This document shows positions 1 to 11,189 of a DNA stretch of 64,000 bases, piece after piece. The stretch's first letter is position 1, and each line of letters begins with the position of its first letter. This DNA comes from Arthonia radiata (taxonomy: Eukaryota > Ascomycota > Arthoniomycetes > Arthoniales > Arthoniaceae), in NCBI GenBank assembly GCA_002989075.1, contig PSQN01000012.1:124001-188000 (forward strand). Direction: 5' to 3'. Under the pieces are notes generated by a model that saw only the letters and a list, made by a program, of their open reading frames with translations, was not told where the DNA came from and did no database searches. Position numbers and translations under genes: made by a program.

Positions 1-1
1 A

Positions 2-1171
2 GAGAAGCGCATGCGTATCGGCATCATCCATGTGGGTGCACCTGCAGGAGGCATGAACGCAGCGACCCGAGCAGCTGTGGCTTACTGCCTTGCACGAGGC
101 CACACACCCATTGCCCTGCACAACGGCTTTCCAGGTCTCTGTCGACATCACGCAGACAAGCCTCTAGGTAGTGTGCGCGAAGTGAAGTGGCTTGATGCTG
201 AGTCTTGGGCGTCACGAGGCGGCTCTGAAATTGGAACGAATCGTGGGTTGCCATCAGAAGACATGCCGACTACAGCCCAGTGCTTCGAGAAGTATGACAT
301 TCAAGGACTGTTTCTTATCGGTGGCTTTGAAGCGTTTACTGCGCTCAGCGAGTTGCGACAAGCGAGAGAAAAATATCCAAGCCTTCGCATACCCATGGTC
401 ACACTGCCCGCCACCATCTCGAACAACGTCCCGGGCACCGAGTACAGCATCGGCTCCGACACTTGTCTGAACGAGCTCATTGACTACTGCGATAAGCTCA
501 AGCAATCGGCTTCGGCATCCAGAAGACGCGTATTCGTCGTGGAAACCCAAGGCGGTGCAACGGGGTACGTTGCAACCCTAGCTGGCCTTTCAGTCGGTGC
601 GGTGGCGGTGTATACGCCAGAAGAAGGCATCTCGTTGCGGATGATTCAGCAAGACATTAAGCATTTGAGCGAACAGTTCGCAAAAGATGCTGGCCAGACA
701 CGTGCAGGCAAGCTCATACTTAGAAATGAGAAGGCAAGCAAGACATACACAACCGAGATGATTGCCAACGTGATCCATGAGGAAGCCAGGGGACGCTTTG
801 AGGCTCGTTTTGCCGTGCCTGGACATGTTCAGCAAGGTGGCACGCCCAGCCCCATGGATCGTGTGCGTGCGGTGAGGTTCGGCGTCATGAGTCTGCAGCA
901 TTTGGAGAAGTTTGCCGGAAAGAGTGGCGACGAGATCCTTGCTGATGAGCTGTCGTGTGTCGTGATTGGCATTAAGCGGTCGAAGGTGGAGTTCAGCCCA
1001 ATGAAGCGAGTGGAAGAGACGGAGACGGACTGGAAGAACCGCCGACCGTTGGATGAGTTCTGGCTGAAACAGAAGGACATCATCGACACGCTCAGCGCAC
1101 GGCCTAAATACACAGACGAGCAGAACGGGAGGCAGGGCGAAAAGTTGACGCCTGTCGTATCAAAGTCCTGA
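2..1171 (+). CDS. PFK1: 6-phosphofructokinase, C-terminal part (5' truncated by window edge)
   Basis: ATP-dependent phosphofructokinase converts fructose-6-phosphate to fructose-1,6-bisphosphate, the committed step of cytosolic glycolysis. The frame is open to the first base of the window, so the first ATG at position 11 is internal. About 389 residues remain, matching the second (allosteric, C-terminal) half of the duplicated fungal enzyme. Visible motifs are GAPAGGMNAATRA near the start, LFLIGGFEAF, PATISNNVPGTEYSIGSDT, VETQGGATGYVATLAG, and GHVQQGGTPSPMDRVRA; this spacing is typical of eukaryotic PFK halves. No intron is needed in the visible part. The stop is at 1169-1171. The catalytic N-terminal half must lie upstream, so subunit type (alpha or beta) cannot be assigned; fungi of this group usually have one gene. 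Confidence 0.95.
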   Translation, partial: EKRMRIGIIHVGAPAGGMNAATRAAVAYCLARGHTPIALHNGFPGLCRHHADKPLGSVREVKWLDAESWASRGGSEIGTNRGLPSEDMPTTAQCFEKYDIQGLFLIGGFEAFTALSELRQAREKYPSLRIPMVTLPATISNNVPGTEYSIGSDTCLNELIDYCDKLKQSASASRRRVFVVETQGGATGYVATLAGLSVGAVAVYTPEEGISLRMIQQDIKHLSEQFAKDAGQTRAGKLILRNEKASKTYTTEMIANVIHEEARGRFEARFAVPGHVQQGGTPSPMDRVRAVRFGVMSLQHLEKFAGKSGDEILADELSCVVIGIKRSKVEFSPMKRVEETETDWKNRRPLDEFWLKQKDIIDTLSARPKYTDEQNGRQGEKLTPVVSKS

Positions 1172-1951
1172 TGATGACGCGTCTGGCTATGAAAGGGCGT
1201 TCGGTGGAAAAGGATGTTAGAACGACAGGGGACCTCAGTTGGCCCTAGAGAAACTGATGAATGTCCATCAGCTATATGAATGTCCTGACGACGGCGTTAG
1301 CGGACTGCAGCCTTTGAATGGTATGATAGAACGCAAGAACATGCACGCTCAGATTGTTGAGCTTGAACTTTTTGATAATCATGAAATCAGAAGTTATCGT
1401 TTATAAGAAATCATCATCGTGCGTAGCGAAATAGATTGTGAGCACCTACTTATTTGTTTGGTCGCCACGCGCGGGCGGGATCAACCCACGCAGTCTACCA
1501 CAGCCTATGTCACGAAGGTCTCCGTGCTGGATGAATGGTGTACGTATCGTTGGGGCGTTGCTTTCGGAGTAAAAGGCTGAGTGAAAACTTCTAAAGCCGG
1601 AAGTTGTGAGTAGATATGGCTTGTAAGGTTTGTCATCATACCATCCAACCGTCGGTGAACTCTTTCTGTCGATCAAAGAATACCTTCATTGAATAATCGA
1701 AGAAAGGAGGATCGAAACAGGACCTGCCGAGAAGGAAGTATAAATTATGCAGCCCTACAAGGTTGGAGCCATTGAAACGTGCAGCCGAGATCGGCCAAGG
1801 AAATGCGGAGAAGCTTGGACGATTTTTACCGTCGCCGAATGGCAAAGTTCAGATGCTCCTCACTTTGACTCACAAGCCCCACGGCCCTCCCCTTCACTCT
1901 GATCCTCCTCCAGCCTTCGACTGTGCGCTCGGCTGCACACCCGTCGTCATC
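1172..1951. other. Intergenic: PFK 3' flank and ILV2 upstream region
   Basis: No convincing gene. The ILV2 frame is open upstream to an ATG at 1763, but the 63 residues so added do not resemble a targeting peptide, so this stretch is read as 5' leader. A short AT-rich patch lies at about 1370-1440. Confidence 0.6.
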
Positions 1952-4095
1952 ATGAACCCCGTACGCCAACCCAGGAGTGCTCTACGCGCCCTGAGCAAGA
2001 CACGCCAATTTTCTACCTCCTCCACACGCCCAGCCCTCTCCGCACATCGAGCCACCACAGCACAACAGACCAAAGAAACAGACGTAGCAAAACGAGAACA
2101 GTCCACAGCAGCAGCCACCGCACCGCAATCCCAACCACGACCTGCCCCTTCACCGGCTTTCAACCAGGAACGTGCACGATGGAACAATGTCCAACCTTTA
2201 CAACCGTACCGACCCCAAGAGATGGACCACTCCTTTGTCGGCATGAAAGGCGGCGAGATATTCCACGAGATGATGCTCCGCCAGAACGTGAAAAAGGTGT
2301 TCGGATACCCCGGTGGAGCAATCCTGCCCGTCTTCGACGCCATCTACAACTCGAAACATTTCGATTTCATCCTACCGCGGCATGAGCAAGGTGCTGGGCA
2401 CATGGCCGAGGGGTACGCACGCGCGTCTGGAAAGCCTGGCGTTGTATTGGTGACATCTGGTCCTGGCGCGACGAACGTCATAACGCCCATCCAAGACGCG
2501 CTCATGGACGGCACGCCTCTTGTTGTCTTTTGCGGGCAGGTCCCGACGATCGCCATTGGCTCAGACGCCTTCCAAGAAGCAGACATCGTTGGCATCTCGA
2601 GAGCATGTACGAAATGGAACGTCATGGTCAAGAACGTTGCAGAGCTACCACGACGCATCAACGAGGCTTTCGAGATCGCGACTTCCGGCCGGCCTGGGCC
2701 TGTCCTCGTTGATCTGCCCAAAGATGTAACAGGCGGTATCCTGCAGCGGCCCATCCCCATTTCCAGCACTCTCCCTGTACACCCCAGTGCCGCGACAATG
2801 GCCGCCAGAGAATTGTCTCGAAAACAGCTGGAAGGCGCCATTGCGCGCTCAGCGAATCTCATCAACATCGCCAAGAAGCCCGTCGTCTACGCCGGCCAAG
2901 GCGTCCTCTCCTCGCCAGCTGGCCCACAATTGCTGAAAGAACTGTCCGATAAAGCCAACATCCCCGTGACCACCACCCTCCAAGGGCTCGGCGGCTTTGA
3001 CGAGCTGGACCCGAAGGCGTTACACATGCTGGGCATGCACGGCTCCGCGTTCGCTAACATGGCGATCCAAGAAGCCGACCTCGTCATCGCTTTAGGCGCG
3101 CGCTTTGACGACCGCATCACCGGCAAAGTCACGGCCTTTGCTCCTCAGGCGCGTGCCGCCGCCGCAGAAGGCCGAGGTGGCATCATTCACTTCGAGATCA
3201 TGCCCAAAAATATCAACAAAGTCGTACAGGCGACCGAGGCTGTCGAAGGAGATGTTGTGACCAACCTCTCCCTCCTGCTACCCCACGTAAACACCGTCCC
3301 AGAACGCCCCGAATGGTTCGCTCAGATCGACGACTGGAAAGCCCGCTTCCCGTGGGCGTACGAGAAGGAGACAGCGAATGGCCTCATCAAGCCACAGACT
3401 GTCATGCACACCATCTCCGAACTGACCGCACACCAAAAAGAGAAGACCCTGGTCGCAACAGGCGTCGGCCAGCACCAGATGTGGGCAGCCCAGCACTTCC
3501 GCTGGCGGCATCCACGCACCATGATCACCTCCGGCGGCCTCGGCACAATGGGCTACGGCCTCCCAGCGTCTATCGGCGCCAAGGTCGCGCGCCCGGACTG
3601 CCTTGTCCTTGACATCGACGGCGACGCCTCCTTCTGCATGACGCAGACGGAACTTTCTACGGCTGCCGAGTTCAACATCGGGGTCAAGATCATCGTGCTG
3701 AACAACGAAGAGCAAGGCATGGTCACACAGTGGCAGACCTTGTTCTATGAAGATCGATTCGCACACACGCACCAGAAGAACCCCGACTTCGTGAAGCTCG
3801 CCGAGTCGATGGGCGTGCAAGCGGACCGCGTGTTCAAGCCGGAGGAGCTACAGCAGAAGCTGGAGTGGTTAATGTTTGCAAGTGGAGACGGTCCGGCGCT
3901 GTTGGAGGTGGTGACGGATCAGAAGGTGCCGGTGCTGCCAATGGTGCCAGGGGGGAGTGCATTACATGAATTCTTGGTCTATGATGAAGGTATGTCCTTT
4001 TTTTGTGTGAAGTGCAGGAAGAGATGTGAGCTAACGAGTGTGCAGCGACGGCGAAAAAACGGAGAGAGCAGACGAGGAAGAGGTCGGGACGGTGA
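1952..4095 (+). CDS. ILV2: Acetolactate synthase, catalytic subunit, mitochondrial
   Basis: Thiamine-diphosphate enzyme that condenses two pyruvates (or pyruvate and 2-oxobutyrate) in the first shared step of valine, leucine and isoleucine synthesis; acts in mitochondria with the ILV6 regulatory subunit. The chosen ATG gives an Arg/Ser/Thr-rich presequence (MNPVRQPRSALRALSKTRQF). The conserved N-terminal domain begins around residue 95. The catalytic glutamate lies in RHEQGAGHMAEGYARASG (about residue 144). The TPP/Mg motif is DIDGDASFCMTQTE (about 553) followed by NNEEQGM. Exon 1 is 1952-3989; a 56-nt intron, 3990-4045, has donor GTATGT, branch GCTAAC and acceptor GCAG. Exon 2 (4046-4095) encodes the usual basic tail, ending KRSGR. 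The product is 695 aa, normal for fungal ILV2. Without the intron the frame would run on to 4315 as non-homologous sequence. A second GTGAGT at 4092 could extend the tail; not favoured. Confidence 0.95.
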
Positions 4096-4514
4096 GTGCG
4101 TGCTGAAGGGGAAACAAGGTTTTGACGCGTGTATATATGATGATAGCGATGGCAAGAGCGGGAGTCCGGAGTGGAACGGGCATCCAAGTGAGGCAAAAGC
4201 GTCGCTGTCATCTGCTGATATAAATCATGGCTCTTCATGCCTTGGTCACACTTCAGTACTCATCTGGTCTCAATGCTCCGGATGCTATAAATGCTCCTGT
4301 CCATTGACTCCGTGAATTAGTCAGAGGAGAACTGCTACAGCTCTCTATCCAGTCATAATGTCACTGACTGAACGAGAGAAAGTCTGAGAACTCTGCACTC
4401 AGAGACGTATAAAGCAAATATTCTCATGCTTCGTTACTCATGAATGACGCACATTCGACCAAGTCTATACAATACTCGTTCGCTCAAACCGCGTCTGGAT
4501 CATGCCAACAGCAC
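4096..4514. other. Convergent intergenic region ILV2 / ferric reductase
   Basis: 3' flanks of two convergent genes. No gene or strong repeat is seen. Confidence 0.6.
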
Positions 4515-6733
4515 TCACCACCCAAACTTCTCCACAGAAACCTCCACATCCCGCCCCTCCCATACCCTTCCCGCACACCAATTCCTCACAGTCCTATTCA
4601 GTGCATCCGGCGCCGAGCACACGACACCCACATCCGCCACCGCATCACTCCCCGCACTTACGGCATCCTCGAGCAACCCCCTCACATCCGGCTTGCCGCC
4701 CAGCTCCGTCGGCAGCGGCGTCTGAAGCGTCACGCCCCACTTTTGAAGCTCGTCGAGATACTCCACTCGCAGCGTCTGCAGCAGCGCCATCGAGCGCACG
4801 ATAAGGATGAGCACGATATTCTGCTGCCTCGCTAACGATGTGGCACCCTCTACGTCACGCCCGCGCCGCCGCAGTGTGAGCTCGTGAATCAGTGGTATTG
4901 CAACTGCGACGCCCGTGCCTGCCGCAACAACGACAGCGGTGTGCTTGGTACTCATCATATCCACCGCGTGCTCAGAGCCGTATGGGCCGTCAAGACGGAC
5001 GGTGCCGGCTGTGTGCGTGGCTGCGTACTGGAAGATGTCACGGGTGAAGCCGTCGTGGGCGCGGACGAGGAGGTCGAGGTGGCGTGGCTCGTCTTTTGAG
5101 GACGTGCAGGGCGCGGGTGATGCGATGGTGAAGGGGTGCGCTTGCAGTGCGTGGGAGCCTCGGAGCGCGGGGATGGAGATGAAAGCGTGTTGCGTGGGAA
5201 TCCAGCCGCGCGTGAAGTTGTGGGGTTGGATCAGTGCGTTGGTGAAGGGAATGGATGCGCGGATGCGCAGCCAGCGCTGTGGGGTGTCTACGACGTCGAA
5301 GGTGACTCTGTAGGTGCGGGACTTGAGGGTGATGCGGAAGAGGAGGCGGTCGACGAGGAAGATGGCAAGTGCGACGCCGACGTAGGTTCGAGCTCTAGGG
5401 TGGTGAAAGTATACGAGTCCGAGCGCTGCAGATTGGAGAACAATGTGGGATGCCAAGAAAAACTCATAAAAGCGTTGGCGGACGCAGCTGAGACTGGTGA
5501 GGTAGAGCAGCTCATAGCAGATAATGGCGATGAGACCGAGAAGGATGATCTTGCGGCTGAGGAAGTATGCCAAAGTCCAGCCGGCTGGACGGAGAAGGGT
5601 GTACCATACGGTGGTCATGCCGGCAGTGTGGATGAGCGCAAGAAGACAGAGCCATTCACCAAGTCGCCTGCGCAGATTTGTTAGCTTGTTTCCATACGCA
5701 GCAGCTACGTCGGTGACCGGGGTCGGCCACCAAGACCGGCTAAAATCAGGAGCAAAACTCACCGGTGGAAGATATTCAAAGACTCATACGATCGTCCAGT
5801 AAGCAGTTGCAAAGGTTGGTTCTTCGCTGACAGAATATAAAGGTACGGTAGGTTTGCGACGAAGAGCACAGACGCTCGGTCTGCTATAACAAATATTGAC
5901 GAGAGTTCGAGGGGACATCTGAAAAACAGGAAGAATAGGTTGATGCCGAGAAGAAACAAGACGAAGAGAGTCGTCCCGTTTTCTGGCAATTGTTTGTTGA
6001 AGACTGGAAGGGGAGAAGGTTGATACATCGTCATTGTTCGGAGACTCAGCAAGACTGAATGTTGCGACCGTGTGGAATCTTTCTGAGGTCGATCGAGAAG
6101 CGGGCTTCGCTCATTTGCAGGAGGCTTGCCATTGCTTGAGGAGGTCGTAGAGGCCGTGAGGGTGCTACTGCTTGAAGATTCCACTTCGTCCGAAGACGGT
6201 TTGATCAGAGTGCGCTCATTCTCTTCCAGATCATCATGTTGCAAGGCAGCTGAGCGAAAGGCCTTCTGTGTTTTTGCGCCTGATCTCCTCTTTTGCGAGC
6301 GGACAAGCTTGGAAGCCCAATGCTTCAAGGTGAGGATACAGATCAGGGTGACAATAATAGCATGATAATGTAAAATTAGCACTTGCGTATACCGCACCCC
6401 TATGACAGTTTTGTTGAAACTATTATGACCGTGATTCGGCTCGCCGCCGGTTGAGGCCGTGATGAATGATTGATTGTTGTCTGGATTTATCGCGTTCTGA
6501 AGCCATCTTCCGATAGTATCCCTAGACATAGATGGGCGAAAGGTGTCTAAGCTTCAGAGCTGCTCACGACCGAAGACAGCGTACCTGAAGTGCAAGTTGG
6601 TCCCAAGGCAGACCGTTTCATCACTGCCACCGTGATAAAGATGTGTGATGGACTGCTGGAATCGGAGTCTACGCGAGTCATGGAAGACTAGCGCGGAGGG
6701 CGTGTGGAGAGCACGTGATGCCATCAAATTCAT
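4515..6733 (-). CDS. Ferric-reductase-like transmembrane flavocytochrome (FRE/NOX superfamily)
   Basis: Membrane reductase that moves electrons from NADPH through FAD and two haems, typically to reduce extracellular ferric or cupric ions. Model: exons 6733-6585, 6521-5763 and 5667-4515, introns of 63 and 95 nt. Both junctions keep frame: ..NLHFR/DTIGRW.. and ..NIFHR/RLGEW.. . The second removes an otherwise interrupted haem segment, and its intron has GCTAAC before the acceptor. About 686 aa. Hydrophobic segments: one in the N-terminal third, then a Ser-rich loop, then about six helices. Haem-ligand histidines fit NIFHRRLGEW, LALIHTAGM and the FFLASH / VYFHH helices. HPFTIASP is the FAD-binding motif; GPYGS and VVVAAGTGVAVAIPLI form the nucleotide-binding part; the C-terminus VCSAPDALNRTVRNW is typical. 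No signal peptide is seen; an in-frame ATG at 6787 would add 18 residues. Substrate metal is not predictable. Confidence 0.88.
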
Positions 6734-7190
6734 GCCAATAATCGCGTTCAAGCGGTGTTGGTCTTTCTCTGCACATCTGATCTTCATCCGATCATTTACT
6801 CACATCTTACCTCCACCTTTGTACAAAGTCAACTCGATGTTTTTTTGGAAACGTGAGCGTTATTGTTGCGGCTGGTCGAGCTGGAGCATGGTCAGGGCGA
6901 CGTCATGTGGCGGGATCAACTCCGAGAAGGGGACGTCCCTTGCCTGGGTCGCAGAATGGATGGGGGAAGGAAAAGAGGGCAGCCGTGTGCAGCCCCTCCA
7001 ACAGTTGCGGGCCAAATCTGCCCTCCCCTTCTCACCTCACCTCTTCACCTCTCCTCCTACTGCTTCTCTTCCTCTTCCCCTTCCACGGTTGTCTCCTTGC
7101 TCAGCCCACTGAATCTCGGTGTCTGCCCTGTCTCCTCTGAGCTTCCCCTTACCACACAAGCTTCCTGCTCCTCACCCACAAGCACCCGTC
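6734..7190. promoter_or_regulatory. Shared promoter region between divergent genes
   Basis: Separates the minus-strand reductase from the plus-strand acidic protein. A long CT-rich tract (about 7020-7085 on the plus strand) just upstream of the acidic-protein start is typical of filamentous ascomycete promoters. No specific binding site is claimed. Confidence 0.4.
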
Positions 7191-7891
7191 ATGTCTACTC
7201 GCGGACGCAAGAGAACCGCCGATGAGCAAGAGGAGGAGCTTCAGGCGCTGCCCTCGGACGAGTCTGATGAGGAAGAGGAGTAAGTGTTGTACATGGAAGG
7301 GGCTTGCACAATCAATCACTTGTTGCGAAGCTGTCTCCCTGCCCTTGCACCGACGCGCACGCTACCGCCTTACTTGTTGGACCACGAAGCTGATCAGATC
7401 GATGTGTAGGTACGAGGACTCCGAAGTAGAGGGTGGCGGAGGCGCTGAAGGCGCCGCATCCGAAGAGGAAGAAGAGGAGGACGAAGAAGAAGACCCTGAA
7501 GACGCTGCTGAGAAAGGCGAAGCCGGGCGTGAGTTGCTTTGCCTTCTCACCGCTCTGCATGCCACCACTTCAGCACTTCGATCTCAATGAGAGCTCTTGC
7601 GCTAACGTTTACCCGCCAGCTGAGCCAAAGACCAAGAAACGCAAGACTGAGCCAGCTGGTCCAGAGGAGGTCGCCGACGATGAAGTCGAAGAGCCCGCCG
7701 GCGATGCTGAAGATGACGAAGAGGAAGCTGAGGGTGATGAAGACGACGATGTGGAAGAAGAAGACGAAGGCGCCACGGCCAAGAGCAGTGGTCCTAGCAC
7801 ATCCGTCAAGGGCGAGAAGAAGCGCGTACCCAAGGAGAGCAACTTGGACGAGGTTGATGAAGTCATTGCCGCAGATGAGGCCGAGGAATGA
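7191..7891 (+). CDS. Small, highly acidic nuclear protein of unknown function
   Basis: Family not recognised. Exons 7191-7279, 7410-7528 and 7620-7891; introns of 130 and 91 nt (GTAAGT..GTGTAG and GTGAGT..GCTAAC..CCAG). Both joins preserve frame, giving 159 aa. The start MSTRGRKRTADEQ is basic, followed by long Glu/Asp runs in three blocks. A KTKKRKTE cluster at the exon 3 start looks like a nuclear localisation signal, and the tail contains a basic VKGEKKRVPKES patch. Composition suggests an intrinsically disordered chromatin- or histone-binding factor, but that is inference from charge only. The splice sites and the CT-rich leader argue that it is a real gene. Confidence 0.75.
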
Positions 7892-8163
7892 TCACACCAC
7901 ATGGAGCGGTAACATCGGAAAAGACCATCTTTCGGAAGCATGTTGGATAGATCTACATTAGCGGGGATGGCCTCGTCGTTGAATAAAGTGTTGTGTGAGT
8001 CCGTCAGTCGTGCCTTCCGCTTCCAGTCTCATCTCGGCACGCACCCAATACATGTCGAAGCGAGCCACAGATTGCTGTATTTCAGTCTTCAGGTCTTGCC
8101 GCTGTAGTGGAAGCATTCATATTAAAAGCTGGAGGAGTCCACCACTCCCAAATCAATCGAGGT

Positions 8164-9003
8164 TCATCTGGATGGCTTAGTGTACAGGTCTTTCCGAATC
8201 CAGATGCGTATGTACAGAATAGCGGTCATCTGTATATCCTTGTCCTTGCCCTTGCCGGTAAGTAGCTTCTCCCAAGAGGGTAGGTGTAGCTGCTTGTACT
8301 CCTCCAGAACGTGATCCCTCACGTCAAGCGCGTACTCCTCATCAGAATCTCCATCAAAATCACCCTCCCGCACTGCATGATGATCAGTCAGTAATATCGG
8401 CGGGCCTTTCTTGGGTGGGGTGCTCTCTTCGTCGCCGAAGATCCCATCAACTTCGACCCCGGCCTGCAACATGGGGGCGTAGAAGAAGGCGTGCTCGTCA
8501 ATCTTATGTTCAAACTCAACGTGGTTGTCGGACACGACAATGTGCAGCTGCCGTAGAAGCTCCATGTCTGGCCTCACGAAATTGGGGTCCTGCGCATATA
8601 GCTCAAGGTTTGGATGGTTGAGCAGAGGGATGGCGTGGCGAGACTTTCTGACAGCTATGGCGAGATCCATAAACAATGCGAGCTGGGTCAGAACAGCGCG
8701 AAAGTAAAGGGTATCCTCCTTCAAACCCTCGAGCGTGCCTAAACCCATACATACGATGTGGCGCACTTCTTTCAAGGCCTTGTGTTGCGTCTGTAGCGCG
8801 GCCATCATCTCCTTACCTTCATCGCTCTCTTGCCACCGAATGAGAATATTGTAGAACTCTTTTTGAGTAGACTCGAGTTTCTTGTTGATAGGCCAGCCGC
8901 CATGCTGGCTGAGAGGGTTGAGTATATTGAAGAAGTGTGAAACAAAGCTGTGGTAATCGCGATGCCCTCTTTCAGGGAGGGGATTAGTTGATGAGGAAGC
9001 CAT
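8164..9003 (-). CDS. SRR1-like domain protein
   Basis: Resembles the SRR1-like domain, named after a plant protein affecting light and clock responses and widespread in fungi with unknown biochemistry. Supporting segments: VCMGLGTLEG (the domain's glycine-rich start), QLALFMDLA, LYAQDPNFVRPDMELLRQL, and the closing IDEHAFFYAPML. The frame is open back to an ATG at 9093, but the ATG at 9003 (MASSSTNPLPERG) starts closer to the conserved part, leaving 279 aa. An acidic segment (EGDFDGDSDEEYALD) lies near the C-terminus. No intron is needed. It is convergent with the acidic-protein gene, with about 270 bp between stops. Confidence 0.75.
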   Translation of the reverse strand: MASSSTNPLPERGHRDYHSFVSHFFNILNPLSQHGGWPINKKLESTQKEFYNILIRWQESDEGKEMMAALQTQHKALKEVRHIVCMGLGTLEGLKEDTLYFRAVLTQLALFMDLAIAVRKSRHAIPLLNHPNLELYAQDPNFVRPDMELLRQLHIVVSDNHVEFEHKIDEHAFFYAPMLQAGVEVDGIFGDEESTPPKKGPPILLTDHHAVREGDFDGDSDEEYALDVRDHVLEEYKQLHLPSWEKLLTGKGKDKDIQMTAILYIRIWIRKDLYTKPSR

Positions 9004-10910
9004 GGTGTTAACCGTCCAGGAAGATCGACTGCTTTGAGAAAGGTTTTCCTGATCGCTGCCGCGTGATTGCTTCCTCTGGCTCTTTATAATCAAAATCTAC
9101 GGATAACGTGTCAACGACATCAGCCACATGGTCCAACTGAACACGTAGTATAGGCACCAAAGACGAGCGTGTATTGTCTACGATTATGAGCTAAGGGCAT
9201 GCTCGGTCCATATCGACAGCTTCTGCCAGTTGGCGCTGATGTGACTGACGTGCTTCTGCCAGTCACCTGCCAGCTCCGTCTATAATTAGACCACCTACAG
9301 CATGATGCTGGGAATGGATTCCATGGTAGCATACGTCAATGTATTTGTCGAGCATGCGTGCGCCGCGAAACGCGCGCTTTTGTTACAGTTAGCAGGTGGA
9401 TTATCGGCCTGGCAGGCAGACAAATGTGTCGAATGTGATGCGTCTAGGGGCCCTACTCAATGGGCGCCAGTGGCGACGAGCCACTCGCGTTTCAAGAACA
9501 AGCTGCCGGGTAAGCAGTGGAACTTGTTAGTTCAAACAAGGTCATGCAGATGGGGTGGTTCAGTACCACTAGCGCCTGGTCAATACGAGACTAGTGAAGA
9601 CACTCAAACACTGATGACTTAAAGTGGGCCACAATGATGTCGAGGCTTCTTCGATAGACGCGAATGAATGTTCGAAGCTGGCGCCCCTACAGATTCCGTA
9701 AGAGGGCAGCAGACGCGACCGTTAGCTTACAGAGTGATAAGGTCTGTGCGAAGGGGGGGCCGTAATGTTGGCCATTGAATACTTAAACATGATTCGAAAT
9801 GGTTGATTGATGCCTGTAGTAGGGCTTCTGTCGTTGCAGGCTGTCCAGGATGCTCCAATGTTGGTGCAGACACATTGTTCGACGTAGATACAAAGGACAC
9901 CTGGCCGCTGGGGCTTATTGAGCCGCCTTTGCTCAATGGGCATGCCCACATCGCTGACTTTACACCAGCCGCTTTGTGGATTGATCATCTGTGAGACACA
10001 GGAACTAGGTGGAGCAACGTGGCAAAGATGTGAGACCGACCGAGACGAGGTGGTTGAGGACCGCTGGTCAGTCAGGCCACAGTTTACCGCAGCAGACAGG
10101 CAAGCTCCTCTCCCTCATGCTACCAGAACCATCGCCACCTTATCGCACCTTCGCAAAGCTGTTGGATGGCACGAACGGACTTGATGCTCAAGGTGTGAGC
10201 TGAACCAGATGTGGAAGCTTGGCTGAGGGTATGACATGGGCAAGCAGATTGCGATGAGATTTGAGCAGACATAGGTGCAGGCCCATCTTCATCATGAGTC
10301 CATGTCTTACAGCCGATTTCAGTGTGGTTCATGAGGAGCAGGATGATGAGGAGGAAGTGTGTTGGAAAGGGCATCAGTTTGTGAGTATGAAATAATAGTA
10401 AGGGTGGAAGGAACCCAAAAGTTCCCGATTGGGTCAGGCATGACGTCGCGCCAAAATTCTTCCATTCTTTTGCCACGCTTTTACCCTCCACTCACCGCGA
10501 TAAACACACACCTCTCGCACATCAAATCCACTTCAATAGCAGTAGTAGATCGCTACAGCCTTTCCCGTGATGAAGCATTTTTGTCACTCCAATGAAACTG
10601 GTGCAACAGTCCAGCCTCAAAGCCAGAACTCCCCTTTTCCTTTCCATCGGGTTGATCGGGGCATCAAGCGAATCCCTGCTCACGAACAGCATGTTAAGTC
10701 GTCTATCGGCTTATGTGGGAAATCCAACCACGCCGTTACAGTATCCGTCCCAAAAACGGCAATTTTTTTCGGTCTAGATTGTATAATTTCTTGGATCCAT
10801 GAACTGCCATGCTGCGTGTCATGGTGATCATTGCGTGGGCAGCTCCCGTTTGGAAGCTCTGTCTGATATGCCCGTTGTACGATTCTGGTATTCATCAGAC
10901 CAAGCGGTCT
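9004..10910. other. Gene-poor flank left of the transposon island
   Basis: About 1.9 kb of ordinary base composition with only short unsupported frames on both strands. No RNA gene or repeat was recognised. It ends exactly at the hAT target-site duplication, and RIP does not visibly extend into it. Confidence 0.5.
10120..10374 (-). CDS. Possible small secreted protein (weak)
   Basis: An 84-aa frame beginning MPFPTHFLLIILLLMNHTE has a hydrophobic stretch resembling a signal peptide, then a hydrophilic remainder with four cysteines. There is no homology I recognise and no supporting neighbour. It could be a chance frame; listed only because secreted small proteins often lie beside transposon islands. 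Confidence 0.15.
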   Translation of the reverse strand: MPFPTHFLLIILLLMNHTEIGCKTWTHDEDGPAPMSAQISSQSACPCHTLSQASTSGSAHTLSIKSVRAIQQLCEGAIRWRWFW

Positions 10911-10918
10911 GCTTTAGA
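10911..10918. repeat. 8-bp target-site duplication of the hAT element, left copy
   Basis: GCTTTAGA directly precedes the left inverted repeat and recurs exactly at 47569-47576. Eight bases is the duplication size characteristic of hAT transposons. Confidence 0.9.
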
Positions 10919-10944
10919 CAGGGCTCCCGCCAATCTAAGCCAAA
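10919..10944 (+). repeat. hAT terminal inverted repeat, left
   Basis: Begins CAGGGCTCCC and continues with CAATC and AAGCCAAA. Matches the reverse complement of 47543-47568 at 23 of 26 positions, including the first ten. Two of the three mismatches are C/T or G/A type. Confidence 0.9.
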
Positions 10945-11189
10945 GATCAGATAGCTTGATTAATTAGCAGCTTAGATTGAGGCATGCTCACCTAAATTAG
11001 CTTAGAGATGCTAAATTGAAGTTAATTAAGCTAATTCAGGATTAATTAGAAAGGTAAAAGTAGCAAATTTTGTTATAATCTTACCTTACCGCTACCGTCG
11101 CCGCTATCGTCTCCTGTTCCCTATTCTTTCTTATATTAGCTTACTGCTAGTAGTATTGTTTTAATTAATCTATATAGATTTTAGCTGCT

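Noticed and set aside
1763-1951. Upstream in-frame ATG extending acetolactate synthase by 63 residues
   Set aside because: The added residues do not look like a presequence, whereas the ATG at 1952 starts a typical mitochondrial targeting peptide.
4096-4315. Read-through C-terminal extension of acetolactate synthase
   Set aside because: A well-formed intron at 3990-4045 restores a normal basic C-terminus; the extension is unspliced intron and 3' flank.
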